Origin: Terriglobia bacterium
GTDB lineage: Bacteria; Acidobacteriota; Terriglobia; Terriglobales; Acidobacteriaceae
Reading direction: 5' to 3'
DNA length: 64,000 bases
NCBI GenBank assembly: GCA_020072845.1
Contig: JAIQGF010000009.1
Span: forward strand, 1-64,000
The translations under genes and the position numbers were made by a program. Numbering within the stretch: the stretch's first letter is position 1; the number at the start of each line of letters is the position of its first letter. Below are positions 23,254 through 31,895 of the stretch, one piece after another. Under the pieces are notes generated by a model, which did no database searches, was not told where the DNA came from, and worked only from the letters and a program-made list of their open reading frames with translations.

Positions 23254-24765
23254 ATGAAATCTATCCAGGGCATGGCATCTATAGGAAATTCATTGCGCTC
23301 AGCGGCGCCCTCGAATGGCGCCGGCGCACGCACCTCTCTGTCCGTTGTGGTGCCGGTGCACAACGAGCAATACCTGGTCGAGGCCAGTCTGTTGCGGCTC
23401 CTGGATTTGACAGAATCTCCCCTATTAGCCCGCATCCAGGTGATCGTTGTGGATGACGGCTCGTGCGACCAGACCCCGGCCGTGCTGGAGCGCTTCCAGA
23501 AGCATCTACCGGCCGATAGTTCCGGCGCCATCGAGTGGCTTTTTCTTCGCCACGAGCGCAATCAGGGAAAAGGCGGCGCGGTTCGAACGGCGATCGAGCA
23601 CGCTGATTGTGATCTTTGCGTCGTCCACGACGCCGATCTCGAATACCACCCGCGAGACCTGCTGCAAATGTTGCCGCTGTTCCTGCACGAGAATGCGGAC
23701 GCTGTGTTCGGCTCGCGCTTCATGGCCGGCGGATTCAAGCGCGCCCTGTTCTTCAAACATTCCGTCGGCAATCACATCCTGACATTCCTCTGCGATCTTG
23801 CCTGCGACCTCAACCTGACCGATATGGAAACCTGCTACAAAATGGTGCGCACCGATCTGCTGAAGACCATTCCCCTGGTGAGCAGCGATTTCCGTATCGA
23901 GCCCGAGTTGACCATCAAACTGGCCAAACGCGGCGCCAACATTTTCGAAGTTCCCATCAGCTACTCCGGTCGCACCTACCAGGAAGGGAAGAAGATTGGG
24001 TGGAGGGACGGAGTGCGGGCCCTGGGGGCAATCGTCCGGTTCAAAGTTTCCGACCTCATCTGCAAGCCCGATCAGTACGGCAGCGAAGTATCCGTTCGCC
24101 TCGGACGTGCGCCCAATTACAGCCGTTGGCTGGCGGATCTGGTGCGGCCGCAACTCGGCTCGCAGGTATTGGAAATTGGCGCTGGTACCGGCAGCCTGAC
24201 CGTGCAGTTGATCCCTCGGGCGCAATACTGGGCCTGTGACGGGAACCCGCTGTTTGTGCGCGCCTTGCAAAAACTGACCGTCACCCGGCCCTATCTTGCC
24301 GCCGCGGTTGTCGATCCCGCGGATCCGAGCTCGTTTCCCGCGGGTCACTCGTTTGAGACGGTGATCTGCCACAATGTGCTGGAGCACGTCGATGACGACG
24401 TGGGCGTGCTGCGCGGCATCGGCAACACGGTCGGTGAAAGCGGCCGGATTGTCGTTCTGGTGCCGAACGCGCCCGGGCTGTTCGGCGCCATCGACCGCAG
24501 CTTGGGCCACCGGCGGCGGTATACGCGCGCCCAGATCCGTGCGCTCGCCGAAAACGCCGGCCTGCAATGCGTCGCCATTATTCCTTTTAACCGGTTCTGT
24601 TATGTGCCGTGGTGGGTTGCGGGCCGTCTCCTGCGCCGCCGCCATTTCAGTCTGTTGCAAGTTAAGCTGGTGAACTGGATCGCGCCCGTCCTGCGGCGTC
24701 TTGACAGGTTTGTCCCGGCGCCGCCGCTGTCGTGGATCGCAGTTTTCGAAAAGCGGGCTGGGTAG
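23254..24765 (+). CDS. GT2 glycosyltransferase fused to a SAM methyltransferase
   Basis: A 503-aa two-domain protein. Residues ~28-265 are a GT-A/GT2 domain of the DPM1/polyprenyl-phosphate-glycosyltransferase type: [28 protein letters not shown] and E-P-E-L-T-I-K. Residues ~300-500 are a class I methyltransferase: [22 protein letters not shown] and H-R-R-R-Y-T. The linkage is continuous with no stop or frameshift. Both steps may act on the same lipid-linked sugar at the inner membrane. It lies between the polytopic membrane protein and the sugar aminotransferase. Substrates are not deducible from sequence alone. Confidence 0.87.
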   Translation: MKSIQGMASIGNSLRSAAPSNGAGARTSLSVVVPVHNEQYLVEASLLRLLDLTESPLLARIQVIVVDDGSCDQTPAVLERFQKHLPADSSGAIEWLFLRHERNQGKGGAVRTAIEHADCDLCVVHDADLEYHPRDLLQMLPLFLHENADAVFGSRFMAGGFKRALFFKHSVGNHILTFLCDLACDLNLTDMETCYKMVRTDLLKTIPLVSSDFRIEPELTIKLAKRGANIFEVPISYSGRTYQEGKKIGWRDGVRALGAIVRFKVSDLICKPDQYGSEVSVRLGRAPNYSRWLADLVRPQLGSQVLEIGAGTGSLTVQLIPRAQYWACDGNPLFVRALQKLTVTRPYLAAAVVDPADPSSFPAGHSFETVICHNVLEHVDDDVGVLRGIGNTVGESGRIVVLVPNAPGLFGAIDRSLGHRRRYTRAQIRALAENAGLQCVAIIPFNRFCYVPWWVAGRLLRRRHFSLLQVKLVNWIAPVLRRLDRFVPAPPLSWIAVFEKRAG

Positions 24766-24878
24766 TCATCGCCGGCAACATCCGTCGAGGAACGGAACTC
24801 TTCTTCTGTGCTTGTCCCGTGAAACGAACGCGATGCCGCCGGGACCAGCGATCCGCTTGCGCCGCCGAGGAGCTGTTC

Positions 24879-26060
24879 ATGCAGACAAAAGCCGTTACCA
24901 AGGCCCCTGCTCCCGTACCCATGCAGTTTCCTTTTCTCGACTTGAAGGCGCAGTTTGCCACGATTCGCGACGAGGTGATGGCGGCGGTGAACCGGGTGAT
25001 GGAGTCGCAACGCTTCATCATGGGCCCGGAAGTCAGCGCCCTTGAAGAGGAAATCAAGGCGCAGGTCGGTTGCCAATTTGCGTTCGGTTGCGCGTCAGGC
25101 TCCGACGCGCTGCTGCTTGCGCTGATGGCATTGGGGATCGGCCCTGGCCATGAGGTCATTACGGTTCCGTTCACATTTGTTGCCACTGCCGGCAGCATCG
25201 CCCGCTTGCATGCCAGGCCGGTGTTCGTGGACATCGACAGCGCCACCTTCAACATGGACCCGGCCAAGCTGGAGGCAGCGATTACGCCGCGTACCAAGGC
25301 CATCATTCCGGTCCACCTGTTTGGATTGTCCGCCGATCTCGATCCGATCCTTGAGATCGGCAAGCGGCATGGCATTGCGGTGATCGAGGATGCCGCCCAG
25401 GCGATCGGGGCGAAGTACAAAGGGAAGCCGGCCGGGAGTATGGGAACCTTTGGCTGCTACAGCTTTTTCCCGTCGAAAAATCTTGGCGGCGCCGGCGATG
25501 GAGGGCTCATTACGACCAACGACCCGGCGCTGGCAGCCCAACTCAAACTTTTGCGCGAGCACGGCAGCCGCACCAGGTACGACTATGAAATCCTCGGCAT
25601 CAACAGCCGCCTTGACGCGCTGCAAGCGGCGATTCTGCGCGTCAAGCTGAAGTATCTGGATGGTTGGACTGCCGGCCGGCGGCGCAACGCCGATCGCTAT
25701 CGCCATCTCATCCAGGAGCGCGGATTATCCAAGCACGTGCGGGTTCCGGCATGCCCGTCGCACGCCACCCACATTTACCACCAGTTCACCATCCGCGTAC
25801 GCCAACGCGATCAACTCAGAACGCACCTGGCGCAGCAGGGCATTCCGAGCGAGATTTACTATCCGCATCCACTCCATCTGCAGCCGGCGTTTGCAGATCT
25901 CGGATATCGGCCCGGCAGCATGCCGGAATCGGAGGCAGCGTCGCGCGAAGTTCTGTCGCTGCCGATTTATCCGGAACTGACTGACCGGCAGTTGCAGATG
26001 GTGGTCAAGGCGATCGCCGGGTTCGATCACGCCACGCCAGCGCCGGAATCCCGAGCCTAG
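24879..26060 (+). CDS. DegT/DnrJ/EryC1/StrS sugar aminotransferase (WlbC/WbpE-like)
   Basis: A 393-aa PLP-dependent enzyme. Markers are F-L-D-L-K-A-Q near the start, [28 protein letters not shown], the PLP lysine in F-F-P-S-K-N-L-G-G, and [12 protein letters not shown]. The P-S-K-N-L-G and Y-P-x-P-L-H-L-Q-P pattern is typical of enzymes aminating 3-keto or 4-keto UDP-sugars. Together with the WlbA-like and WlbB-like genes at the left end it would form UDP-2-acetamido-3-amino-glucuronate. ATG 24879 is chosen for GAGGAG six bases upstream; a long upstream frame overlaps the previous gene. Position specificity (C3 versus C4) is inferred. Confidence 0.9.
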   Translation: MQTKAVTKAPAPVPMQFPFLDLKAQFATIRDEVMAAVNRVMESQRFIMGPEVSALEEEIKAQVGCQFAFGCASGSDALLLALMALGIGPGHEVITVPFTFVATAGSIARLHARPVFVDIDSATFNMDPAKLEAAITPRTKAIIPVHLFGLSADLDPILEIGKRHGIAVIEDAAQAIGAKYKGKPAGSMGTFGCYSFFPSKNLGGAGDGGLITTNDPALAAQLKLLREHGSRTRYDYEILGINSRLDALQAAILRVKLKYLDGWTAGRRRNADRYRHLIQERGLSKHVRVPACPSHATHIYHQFTIRVRQRDQLRTHLAQQGIPSEIYYPHPLHLQPAFADLGYRPGSMPESEAASREVLSLPIYPELTDRQLQMVVKAIAGFDHATPAPESRA

Positions 26061-26105
26061 ACGTCGCTCTCCCACCGTCGCTGGAGGATCGTGGACGTCG
26101 GTGCC

Positions 26106-26495
26106 TCAAAAGCTGTAGAGCGCGAGGGTCGTAATGCGAGCGATTCTGGAGAAATCTTGGTCGAGGGTGAAAACGCTGGCCTTGTGTTCCAGAGCAATGG
26201 CCGCGATCACGGCATCAATTGTGGTCGGAGTAAAGCCTTTCGCGCGTGCTGCCCGGTAGATGGCCGCCGCCTCGCGGTAGGTTTCAAAGCCGCGGGGTTC
26301 GAGCATCTCCCAGTGCGCCAGATACTGCTCAATGCGGCTCGCGTCCCTGATGAGACCCTGCAACACTTCGGCAACGATGACTCCGGTAAGGGCGAAGGGC
26401 TCGGCCTCCTCGATCAAGCGGCGCAGCTCGGCGCCGGCGCGACCGGGAGAAGAACTGAAGAAATCGATCCAGACGGAGGTGTCCACCAGGATCAA
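26106..26495 (-). CDS. vapC: VapC-type PIN-domain toxin ribonuclease
   Basis: A 129-aa PIN-domain protein. The acidic metal-binding residues are visible: D5 in I-L-V-D-T-S-V-W-I, E43 in V-A-E-V-L-Q-G, D94 in T-T-I-D-A-V-I-A-A-I-A, and D112/D114 in T-L-D-Q-D-F. Such toxins cut tRNA or rRNA when released from the antitoxin. It overlaps the antitoxin stop by four bases (ATGA at 26492-26495). The full acidic set suggests an intact toxin. It sits as a small leftward cassette between the rightward aminotransferase and a leftward GT2 gene, consistent with insertion. Confidence 0.92.
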   Translation of the reverse strand: MILVDTSVWIDFFSSSPGRAGAELRRLIEEAEPFALTGVIVAEVLQGLIRDASRIEQYLAHWEMLEPRGFETYREAAAIYRAARAKGFTPTTIDAVIAAIALEHKASVFTLDQDFSRIARITTLALYSF

Positions 26496-26692
26496 ACGCG
26501 GTTTCTCCGTGAGGCTTTGAGGTCGCCCTTCCAGATGCCGCTCCCGTAGAAGCGAAGAATGCCTTTGCGACTCTCGGAGCGAACGAGCAATTCCAGGGCT
26601 CTATCCACGATCTGCCGTTTCGTCCTGAGACGAGTCAGTTTGCGTGCCTTGCGGATCAAGCCCTCGTCGATGTCGATATTGGTTCTGCTCAT
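26492..26692 (-). CDS. vapB: VapB-type antitoxin
   Basis: A 66-aa antitoxin. The N-terminal M-S-R-T-N-I-D-I-D-E-G-L-I followed by R-T-K-R-Q-I-V-D-R-A-L-E-L-L-V is a ribbon-helix-helix of the VapB/type II group. The C-terminal part (G-I-L-R-F-Y-G-S-G-I-W-K-G-D-L) would wrap the toxin. ATG 26692 is chosen over a start 16 codons upstream because the RHH strand begins right after it and the inverted repeat at 26702-26730 then falls in the promoter region. It overlaps vapC by four bases. Confidence 0.9.
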   Translation of the reverse strand: MSRTNIDIDEGLIRKARKLTRLRTKRQIVDRALELLVRSESRKGILRFYGSGIWKGDLKASRRNRV

Positions 26693-26701
26693 AGACAAAC
26701 A

Positions 26702-26730
26702 ATACACCATTTCGCGAAAAAATTGTGTAT
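26702..26730. promoter_or_regulatory. Inverted-repeat operator upstream of vapBC
   Basis: Arms ATACACCATT (26702-26711) and AATTGTGTAT (26721-26730) are inverted copies matching at 9 of 10 positions, separated by nine bases. The repeat ends nine bases before the vapB ATG. VapB ribbon-helix-helix dimers usually autoregulate by binding such palindromes. The patch is markedly AT-rich compared with its surroundings. Confidence 0.65.
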
Positions 26731-26804
26731 CCCTGGCCATTCGTCGAACCAGCCAGGGGTGCCTTCGGGTGGCCGGACTGAAACCCGGGCTGAGCCTGCG
26801 GCGG

Positions 26805-27557
26805 CTAGCGCGCTGCCGCTTGCGTGACCGCCGGCTTGGCGTACTTGCCGCTCACGCCGTTCCAGCGGATGCTGAGCAACTCGCGGAACATCCGCGCGCC
26901 ATCCACGACAGGATTGATCTTCGATTCTCCCACGTGCCCCCACTCCACCGGTACTTCGGCCACGCGCAGGCGATACAGCTTCGCTAGGAACAGCAATTCA
27001 GGGTCAAATCCCCAGCGCTCAATTTTCTGCGCCGAAAAGATCAGGCGGGCCGCCGGGCGCGTGAACGCCTTGAATCCGCATTGCGTGTCCCGGTAGTCCA
27101 GGCCGAGAACGACCCGGAGCAGCAGGTTGTAAATCCGGCCGTACAGTTGTCGCAGTAGGGATTGCCGCTGCGTCTGCACCTCGGAGTTGAGCCAGCGTGA
27201 GCCGATGGCCACTTCGGCGCCGTTTTCAATGGCGGCGAACAGTTTGGGCGCTTCTGAAATCGGGGAAGAAAGGTCGGCATCGCTGAACAGCAACACGTCG
27301 CCATGCGCGTTGAGCATCCCGTTGCGCACGCTGTACCCTTTGCCGCGATTGCCGGGGTTCTGCACCAGCCGCACGATCGCGTTGCGGCGAGTGTATTCGC
27401 GCACGATGTCGGCAGTACCATCCGTGGAACCATCATCGACCACGATGATTTCCGCCTTCCAGTGCTGCTGAGACACGTAGCTCAGCACTGTTTCGAGAGT
27501 CGGGGCCAGCCTCGCACTCTCGTTAAAGGCGGGAAAGATTAGGCTGTACGTTGCCAT
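26805..27557 (-). CDS. GT2 glycosyltransferase (polyprenyl-phosphate glucosyltransferase-like)
   Basis: A 250-aa GT-A enzyme of the dolichyl/undecaprenyl-phosphate glucosyltransferase group. Motifs are L-I-F-P-A-F-N-E-S at the start, I-I-V-V-D-D-G-S-T-D-G-T, G-N-R-G-K-G-Y-S-V-R-N-G-M, the metal-binding D-A-D-L-S-S-P, and C-G-F-K-A-F-T-R followed by W-G-F-D-P-E-L. There is no obvious membrane segment at the C-terminus. ATG 27557 puts the family motif at residue 4; a longer reading adds 28 unlikely residues. It lies 132 bases downstream of the IorB-like gene on the same strand. It likely loads glucose on a lipid carrier; the acceptor is inferred. Confidence 0.88.
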   Translation of the reverse strand: MATYSLIFPAFNESARLAPTLETVLSYVSQQHWKAEIIVVDDGSTDGTADIVREYTRRNAIVRLVQNPGNRGKGYSVRNGMLNAHGDVLLFSDADLSSPISEAPKLFAAIENGAEVAIGSRWLNSEVQTQRQSLLRQLYGRIYNLLLRVVLGLDYRDTQCGFKAFTRPAARLIFSAQKIERWGFDPELLFLAKLYRLRVAEVPVEWGHVGESKINPVVDGARMFRELLSIRWNGVSGKYAKPAVTQAAAR

Positions 27558-27689
27558 TTGGGGATATGTGTATCTTACCTTGGTCTGCCCCGTCGCGGCG
27601 ATTGCCACCTTTGAGTGAGGCTGGCTGGGCCTCATCGGCATTATTCCCCGCAGACTACAAGGAAGACTCTGGGGACCCTGTGCAAGAGG

Positions 27690-29840
27690 TCAGGCGCGTT
27701 TCATGGCCTCGAGCACGCGTGCAGGAGTCATAGGCAACTGCAGCACCCGCGCACCCACGGCGTCAAAGATCGCGTTGGCGATGACGGCGCCCATGGTGAT
27801 GATCGCCGGTTCTCCGCAGCCCTGCGGCGGCACCTCGGGATTCTCGACCAGGATGGTCTCGATCTGTGGCAGCCATGTAAAGCGCGGGATCTCGTAGGTG
27901 TCGAAATTGCGATCCAGTATCTTGCCGTCTTGGAACCGGACTTCCTCGGTGAGCGCGTAGCCCAGGCCCATGGTGATGCAGCCTTCCATTTGCTGGCGCG
28001 AGCCGTCGGGGTTGACGATCACACCTTCATCCTGGGCGCAAACCACGCGCTTCACCTGGACGCGCCCTGTGCTCTTGTTGACGTCCACCTGGGCCATGGT
28101 GGCGACATAGGATCCCGAGTCGATGCCGCAAGCCACCCCCACGCCGCGGCTGCTGGGCGTGCGCACCGCCTTCCAGTCGAACTGTTTTGCGGCTGCTTCC
28201 AGAACACGCCGCATGCGCTTGTCGGCGAGGTGGGTCCGGCGGAACTCCACCGGATCCATCCTGAGCTTCCAGGCCAGGATGTCGATCTGCGACTCCCGCG
28301 CAAACGTGTTGGTGTTGGCGGAAGGCGCGCGCCAGGGGCCAACCCCAAAGGGATGCATCTCCGCCGGATTGCCCCCCTGCCAACCACCGGCGGAAGTCGT
28401 CCGCTGGTGGGGGATCTCATAAAACTGGCGCGCTCCGCGGTCGCCGGCGGCCAAAACCTCGAACTGCCACAGAACCAATTTTCCAGCGCCATCGACACCG
28501 GAGCGGACCTTGACGACGGCCGCGGGCCGGAAGGTATCGTAGAAAAACTCCTCCGCACGCCCCCACACCACCTGCACGGGTTTCCCCACCAATTGAGCGA
28601 GGCGTGCCGCCTCCGCTGCCTGCCTCGCGGCAGACTTTCCACCAAAACCGCCGCCCAGGTACGGCGTGATGATCCGGACATTCTGCGGCGGGAAGCCGAG
28701 CGCCTGCGCGATCTGCTGTTTCAATGGGAAAGGCGTCTGCGTGCTAGCCCAGACTGTCGCTTTGCCGTTTTCGATCTGCGCCGTCGCGGAGTGGGTTTCC
28801 AACGCGGCATGGGCAACGTAGCTGTTCAGGTAGGTCTGCTCCACGAGCGTGGTGGCGGCTTTTTCGCCTTCCGCGAGGCTGCCGCTTTCGTGCACCACGC
28901 GGGGCTGCGGCGCATGCTGGAGCAGGTGTGCGAAGATCGTCTTTTCATCCGGGCCCGGGCGGGGCCGGTCGAAGCTTGCTTGGACGAGCGCAAGCGCCTT
29001 GTCAGCCACATCGCGACGTTCGTGCAACACGGCGATGAGGTCGTGGTCGCGGACTACGCGCACGCCGGGCAGCTTCTCCGCCGCCGTGGTGTCGGCATCC
29101 TTCATGGCCGAGCCATGCGCCGGGGGGCGCACCAGGCGCGCATGCAGCATGCCGGGTAGCGCGATGTCGCCGGCGTAGCGGGCCTTGCCGGTTACTTTTT
29201 CCAGCGTGTCTTTGCGCGCCGGCGATTGCCCGATCACCGTGGCCATGGTGGCCAACTTGATCGGCACTTTCTCGATGTGCCGCTCGATGCGCTGGCCCTT
29301 TACCAATTGGCCGTAGGAAATGTGCCTGCCTTGCTGCGGGTCGGTGACGATCCCGTCCTTGACCTGCAACCGCTCGACCGGCGCTTGCAGTTGCTCGGCC
29401 GCCATCTGTAGCAATACCGCTCGGGCTTCGGCGCCGGCAGCCCTCAGGACGGGCCCGAACTGCCGCACCGAAAGCGATCCGAAGGTGCCCATATCCCAGG
29501 GGCACTGGTCGGTGTCGCCCATGATCATGTCGACGGAGTCCAAGCGCACATCGAGTTCATCGGCCAGCAATTGCGCCAGAGAAGTCATGATCCCCTGGCC
29601 CATCTCGATCTTGCCCACCAGGCAAGTGACGCGCCCATCAGGAGCAATTCGAAGGTAGGCGTTGAAATCGGTCGGGTAGCCCGGGCGGACAGGCGCGCGC
29701 TGCGCTTCCTGCAGGGCAGAGAGGGGGTCGATCATGCAGAAGACAAACAACCCTGAACCGAGCGCGAGGAACTCGCGCCGGCTCAGGTCCGGAGGTTCGG
29801 CCGTCTCGACACCGGCCTGCAGATGACGATCGTCCTTCAC
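27690..29840 (-). CDS. Molybdopterin-dependent oxidoreductase large subunit (IorB-like)
   Basis: A 716-aa xanthine-oxidase-family catalytic subunit with a twin-arginine export signal (S-R-R-E-F-L-A-L-G, residues ~20-28). Molybdenum-cofactor motifs include E-M-G-Q-G-I-M-T-S-L, G-G-G-F-G-G-K-S, G-P-W-R-A-P-S-A-N, and the conserved base Glu in P-Q-G-C-G-E-P-A-I. The length and the split two-subunit make-up match isoquinoline 1-oxidoreductase beta (IorB) and related periplasmic aldehyde/N-heterocycle dehydrogenases; the substrate is unknown. The start is GTG 29840, overlapping the stop of the iron-sulfur subunit (GTGA), which implies coupling. A longer frame continues upstream but merely shadows the partner gene. 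No cytochrome or XdhC-type chaperone gene is nearby. Confidence 0.9.
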   Translation of the reverse strand: MKDDRHLQAGVETAEPPDLSRREFLALGSGLFVFCMIDPLSALQEAQRAPVRPGYPTDFNAYLRIAPDGRVTCLVGKIEMGQGIMTSLAQLLADELDVRLDSVDMIMGDTDQCPWDMGTFGSLSVRQFGPVLRAAGAEARAVLLQMAAEQLQAPVERLQVKDGIVTDPQQGRHISYGQLVKGQRIERHIEKVPIKLATMATVIGQSPARKDTLEKVTGKARYAGDIALPGMLHARLVRPPAHGSAMKDADTTAAEKLPGVRVVRDHDLIAVLHERRDVADKALALVQASFDRPRPGPDEKTIFAHLLQHAPQPRVVHESGSLAEGEKAATTLVEQTYLNSYVAHAALETHSATAQIENGKATVWASTQTPFPLKQQIAQALGFPPQNVRIITPYLGGGFGGKSAARQAAEAARLAQLVGKPVQVVWGRAEEFFYDTFRPAAVVKVRSGVDGAGKLVLWQFEVLAAGDRGARQFYEIPHQRTTSAGGWQGGNPAEMHPFGVGPWRAPSANTNTFARESQIDILAWKLRMDPVEFRRTHLADKRMRRVLEAAAKQFDWKAVRTPSSRGVGVACGIDSGSYVATMAQVDVNKSTGRVQVKRVVCAQDEGVIVNPDGSRQQMEGCITMGLGYALTEEVRFQDGKILDRNFDTYEIPRFTWLPQIETILVENPEVPPQGCGEPAIITMGAVIANAIFDAVGARVLQLPMTPARVLEAMKRA

Positions 29841-30316
29841 GACGCGCCCCCTTTCATGGCGGCCGCGGCTTCCTGGATGGCATCCACAATGCGGGTGTAC
29901 GCGCCGCAGCGGCAGAGGTTGTCGTCCATGCCCTGGAGAATTTCGGCGCGCGTGGGCCGCGCTGTACGCAGCAGCAGTGCATAGGCGTTTAGGACCATTC
30001 CCGGCGTGCAGTAACCGCACTGAAAGGCGTGATGCTTGGCGAATGCCGCTTGCAGGGGGTGCAGGGTGCCGCCGGCGCCGAGCCCTTCGATCGTCAGCAA
30101 GTGTTTGCCGGAAACGTCCTTCATGCGGACGGAGCAGGAACGTACCGCTTGCCTGTCCACGATGACGGTGCAGGCGCCGCAATGGGCCTCGCCGCACCCG
30201 AACTTCGTGCCCGTCAAGCCCAGGTCCTGGCGCAGAACCCAAAGCAGCACGCGGTCTTCGTCGACCTTGACCTGGGTCGGTGTTCCATTGAGAGTGAATG
30301 AGATGGTCCGCTGCAT
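29837..30316 (-). CDS. [2Fe-2S] subunit of molybdopterin oxidoreductase (IorA-like)
   Basis: A 159-aa electron-transfer subunit. The plant-type ferredoxin cluster is C-G-E-A-H-C-G-A-C with a later C (about 41-62), and the second cluster is C-G-Y-C-T-P-G plus C-R-C-G (about 100-140). This is the standard small subunit of IorAB/xanthine-dehydrogenase-type enzymes. GGAGG lies five bases before ATG 30316. It heads a leftward operon with the large subunit and diverges from the WbpA-like gene across 206 bases. It has no signal peptide of its own; by analogy it would be co-exported with the Tat-signal-bearing partner. Confidence 0.94.
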   Translation of the reverse strand: MQRTISFTLNGTPTQVKVDEDRVLLWVLRQDLGLTGTKFGCGEAHCGACTVIVDRQAVRSCSVRMKDVSGKHLLTIEGLGAGGTLHPLQAAFAKHHAFQCGYCTPGMVLNAYALLLRTARPTRAEILQGMDDNLCRCGAYTRIVDAIQEAAAAMKGGAS

Positions 30317-30522
30317 CAGGACCTCCGTCGGCGTATGCCGTTCCTACGCTCTTTACACGAACTCCGGGGCAAGAAGCTGTGACAGATGTGACCCGCGAAT
30401 GTGACGTAGAGCCGCGGGCAGTCCCGTCGTATGAAGCTAACCAGGATTTTCTGGTTGAGTATGCGGTCGTTGGAATAATCCGCTAGAATTGCAGGGCGAA
30501 ACCAACACTAATCAAAGGACCT

Positions 30523-31881
30523 ATGACTGTCGCCTCCGCTGCGGTACGAATCCCGAGCGATTTCCGGTCCAGGATTGATGCCCGCACCGCTCGTATCGGA
30601 GTGATTGGTCTCGGCTACGTCGGCCTCCCCTTGGTGCTGCTCTTTTCCGGCGAAAAGTTCGCCATCACCGGTTTCGACGTGGACCAGCGGAAAGTTGACA
30701 CGCTGAACAGCGGCGGGTCGTACATCGTCCGTATTGAGGCTTCGCAGATCCGGTCGGCCCGCGAACGCGGGTTCACCCCCACCACCGAATTTGCCCGCAT
30801 TTCCGACATGGACGCGGTCATCATCTGCGTTCCCACCCCGCTGGACGAGTTCCGCCAGCCGGACATGAGCTACATCGTCAAGACCGCCGAGTCCATCGCG
30901 CCCTATCTCCACGCCGGCCAGCTCGTGATTCTCGAGAGCACCACCTATCCGGGCACGACGGAAGAGGTGCTGGTTCCCATCCTCGAGAAAGGAAACAAGA
31001 ACGGCCTGAAAGCCGCGCGCAACGGCCAGTCCGCGGACAACGTCTTCTATGTCGCTTTCTCGCCCGAGCGCGAAGATCCGGGCCGAACCGACATCGAGCG
31101 CCATGACATTCCCAAGGTTGTCGGCGGGCTGGATGCGACCGCCGGTGAGCTGGCAGCGGCGGTGTACGGCGCCATCTTTCGCCGCACCGTCCGCGTCTCC
31201 ACCCCCGCGGTGGCGGAAATGACCAAGCTGCTGGAGAACATCTATCGCTGCGTCAACATCGCCATGGTGAACGAACTCAAATTGCTTTGCCTGCGCATGG
31301 GTGTGGACATCTGGGAAGTGATCGAAGCCGCGAAAACCAAGCCCTTCGGATTCCAGGCGTTCTATCCCGGTCCGGGTCTCGGCGGCCACTGCATTCCCGT
31401 CGATCCCTACTATCTCTCGTGGAAGGCGAAGGAGTTCGATTTCCAGGCCCGTTTCATCGAACTCGCCGGCGATATCAATACCGCCATGCCGTACCACGTC
31501 GTCGCTTCCGTTTCCGGGGCCCTGAACCGCCACAAGAAGGCGCTGAACGGCGCCAAGGTCCTGGTGCTCGGGGTGGCTTACAAGAAGGACATTGACGACC
31601 TGCGCGAATCCCCGTCGCTCACCATCATCGAGCTATTGCAGCACGAGGGCGCCGCGGTGTCGTACAACGATCCGTACTTTGCCTTTGTCGGGAAGGGGCG
31701 CAAGTACGATTTGCAAATGAGGAGCACGCCGCTGGACAACCTCGGACAGTACGATTGCGTGCTCATCGTGACCGACCATTCCGCTTACGACTACGCCCGC
31801 ATCGTGCGTGAGTCCAAGCTGGTGGTGGACAGCCGCAACGCCACCCGCGGCATCACTGCGCCCAACATCGTGCGCTGCTGA
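30523..31881 (+). CDS. UDP-N-acetylglucosamine 6-dehydrogenase-like (WbpA family)
   Basis: A 452-aa nucleotide-sugar dehydrogenase. The Rossmann motif is G-V-I-G-L-G-Y-V-G-L-P-L (about 26-37), V-P-T-P-L-D-E-F-R-Q-P-D lies in the NAD domain, catalytic C290 lies in G-L-G-G-H-C-I-P-V-D-P-Y-Y-L, and G-V-A-Y-K-K-D-I-D-D-L-R-E-S-P is in the UDP-binding domain. H-C-I-P-V-D-P and the K-K-x-x-x-D-x-R-E-S-P form separate the WbpA/WbpO/TviB group from Ugd. The predicted product is UDP-GlcNAcA, the entry point to the diacetamido-uronate route. AAAGGA lies upstream of ATG 30523. It is followed after 14 bases by the WbpP-like epimerase. The exact substrate is inferred. Confidence 0.9.
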   Translation: MTVASAAVRIPSDFRSRIDARTARIGVIGLGYVGLPLVLLFSGEKFAITGFDVDQRKVDTLNSGGSYIVRIEASQIRSARERGFTPTTEFARISDMDAVIICVPTPLDEFRQPDMSYIVKTAESIAPYLHAGQLVILESTTYPGTTEEVLVPILEKGNKNGLKAARNGQSADNVFYVAFSPEREDPGRTDIERHDIPKVVGGLDATAGELAAAVYGAIFRRTVRVSTPAVAEMTKLLENIYRCVNIAMVNELKLLCLRMGVDIWEVIEAAKTKPFGFQAFYPGPGLGGHCIPVDPYYLSWKAKEFDFQARFIELAGDINTAMPYHVVASVSGALNRHKKALNGAKVLVLGVAYKKDIDDLRESPSLTIIELLQHEGAAVSYNDPYFAFVGKGRKYDLQMRSTPLDNLGQYDCVLIVTDHSAYDYARIVRESKLVVDSRNATRGITAPNIVRC

Positions 31882-31895
31882 TCTGACGCAAGAAC

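Noticed and set aside
27615-29159. 514-codon plus-strand frame opposite the molybdenum oxidoreductase
   Set aside because: It lies wholly antisense to the IorB-like gene, has no recognisable domain, and its composition reflects the codon pattern of the real gene.
29841-30242. N-terminal extension of the oxidoreductase large subunit to 850 residues
   Set aside because: The added residues overlap the iron-sulfur subunit in another frame and are Arg/His/Gly-rich. The GTG at 29840 gives the family-typical start with the twin-arginine signal.
30455-30489. TTGAGT ... TAGAAT as a sigma-70 promoter for the WbpA-like gene
   Set aside because: The hexamers are 23 bases apart, well outside the usual 16-18, so I do not call it.
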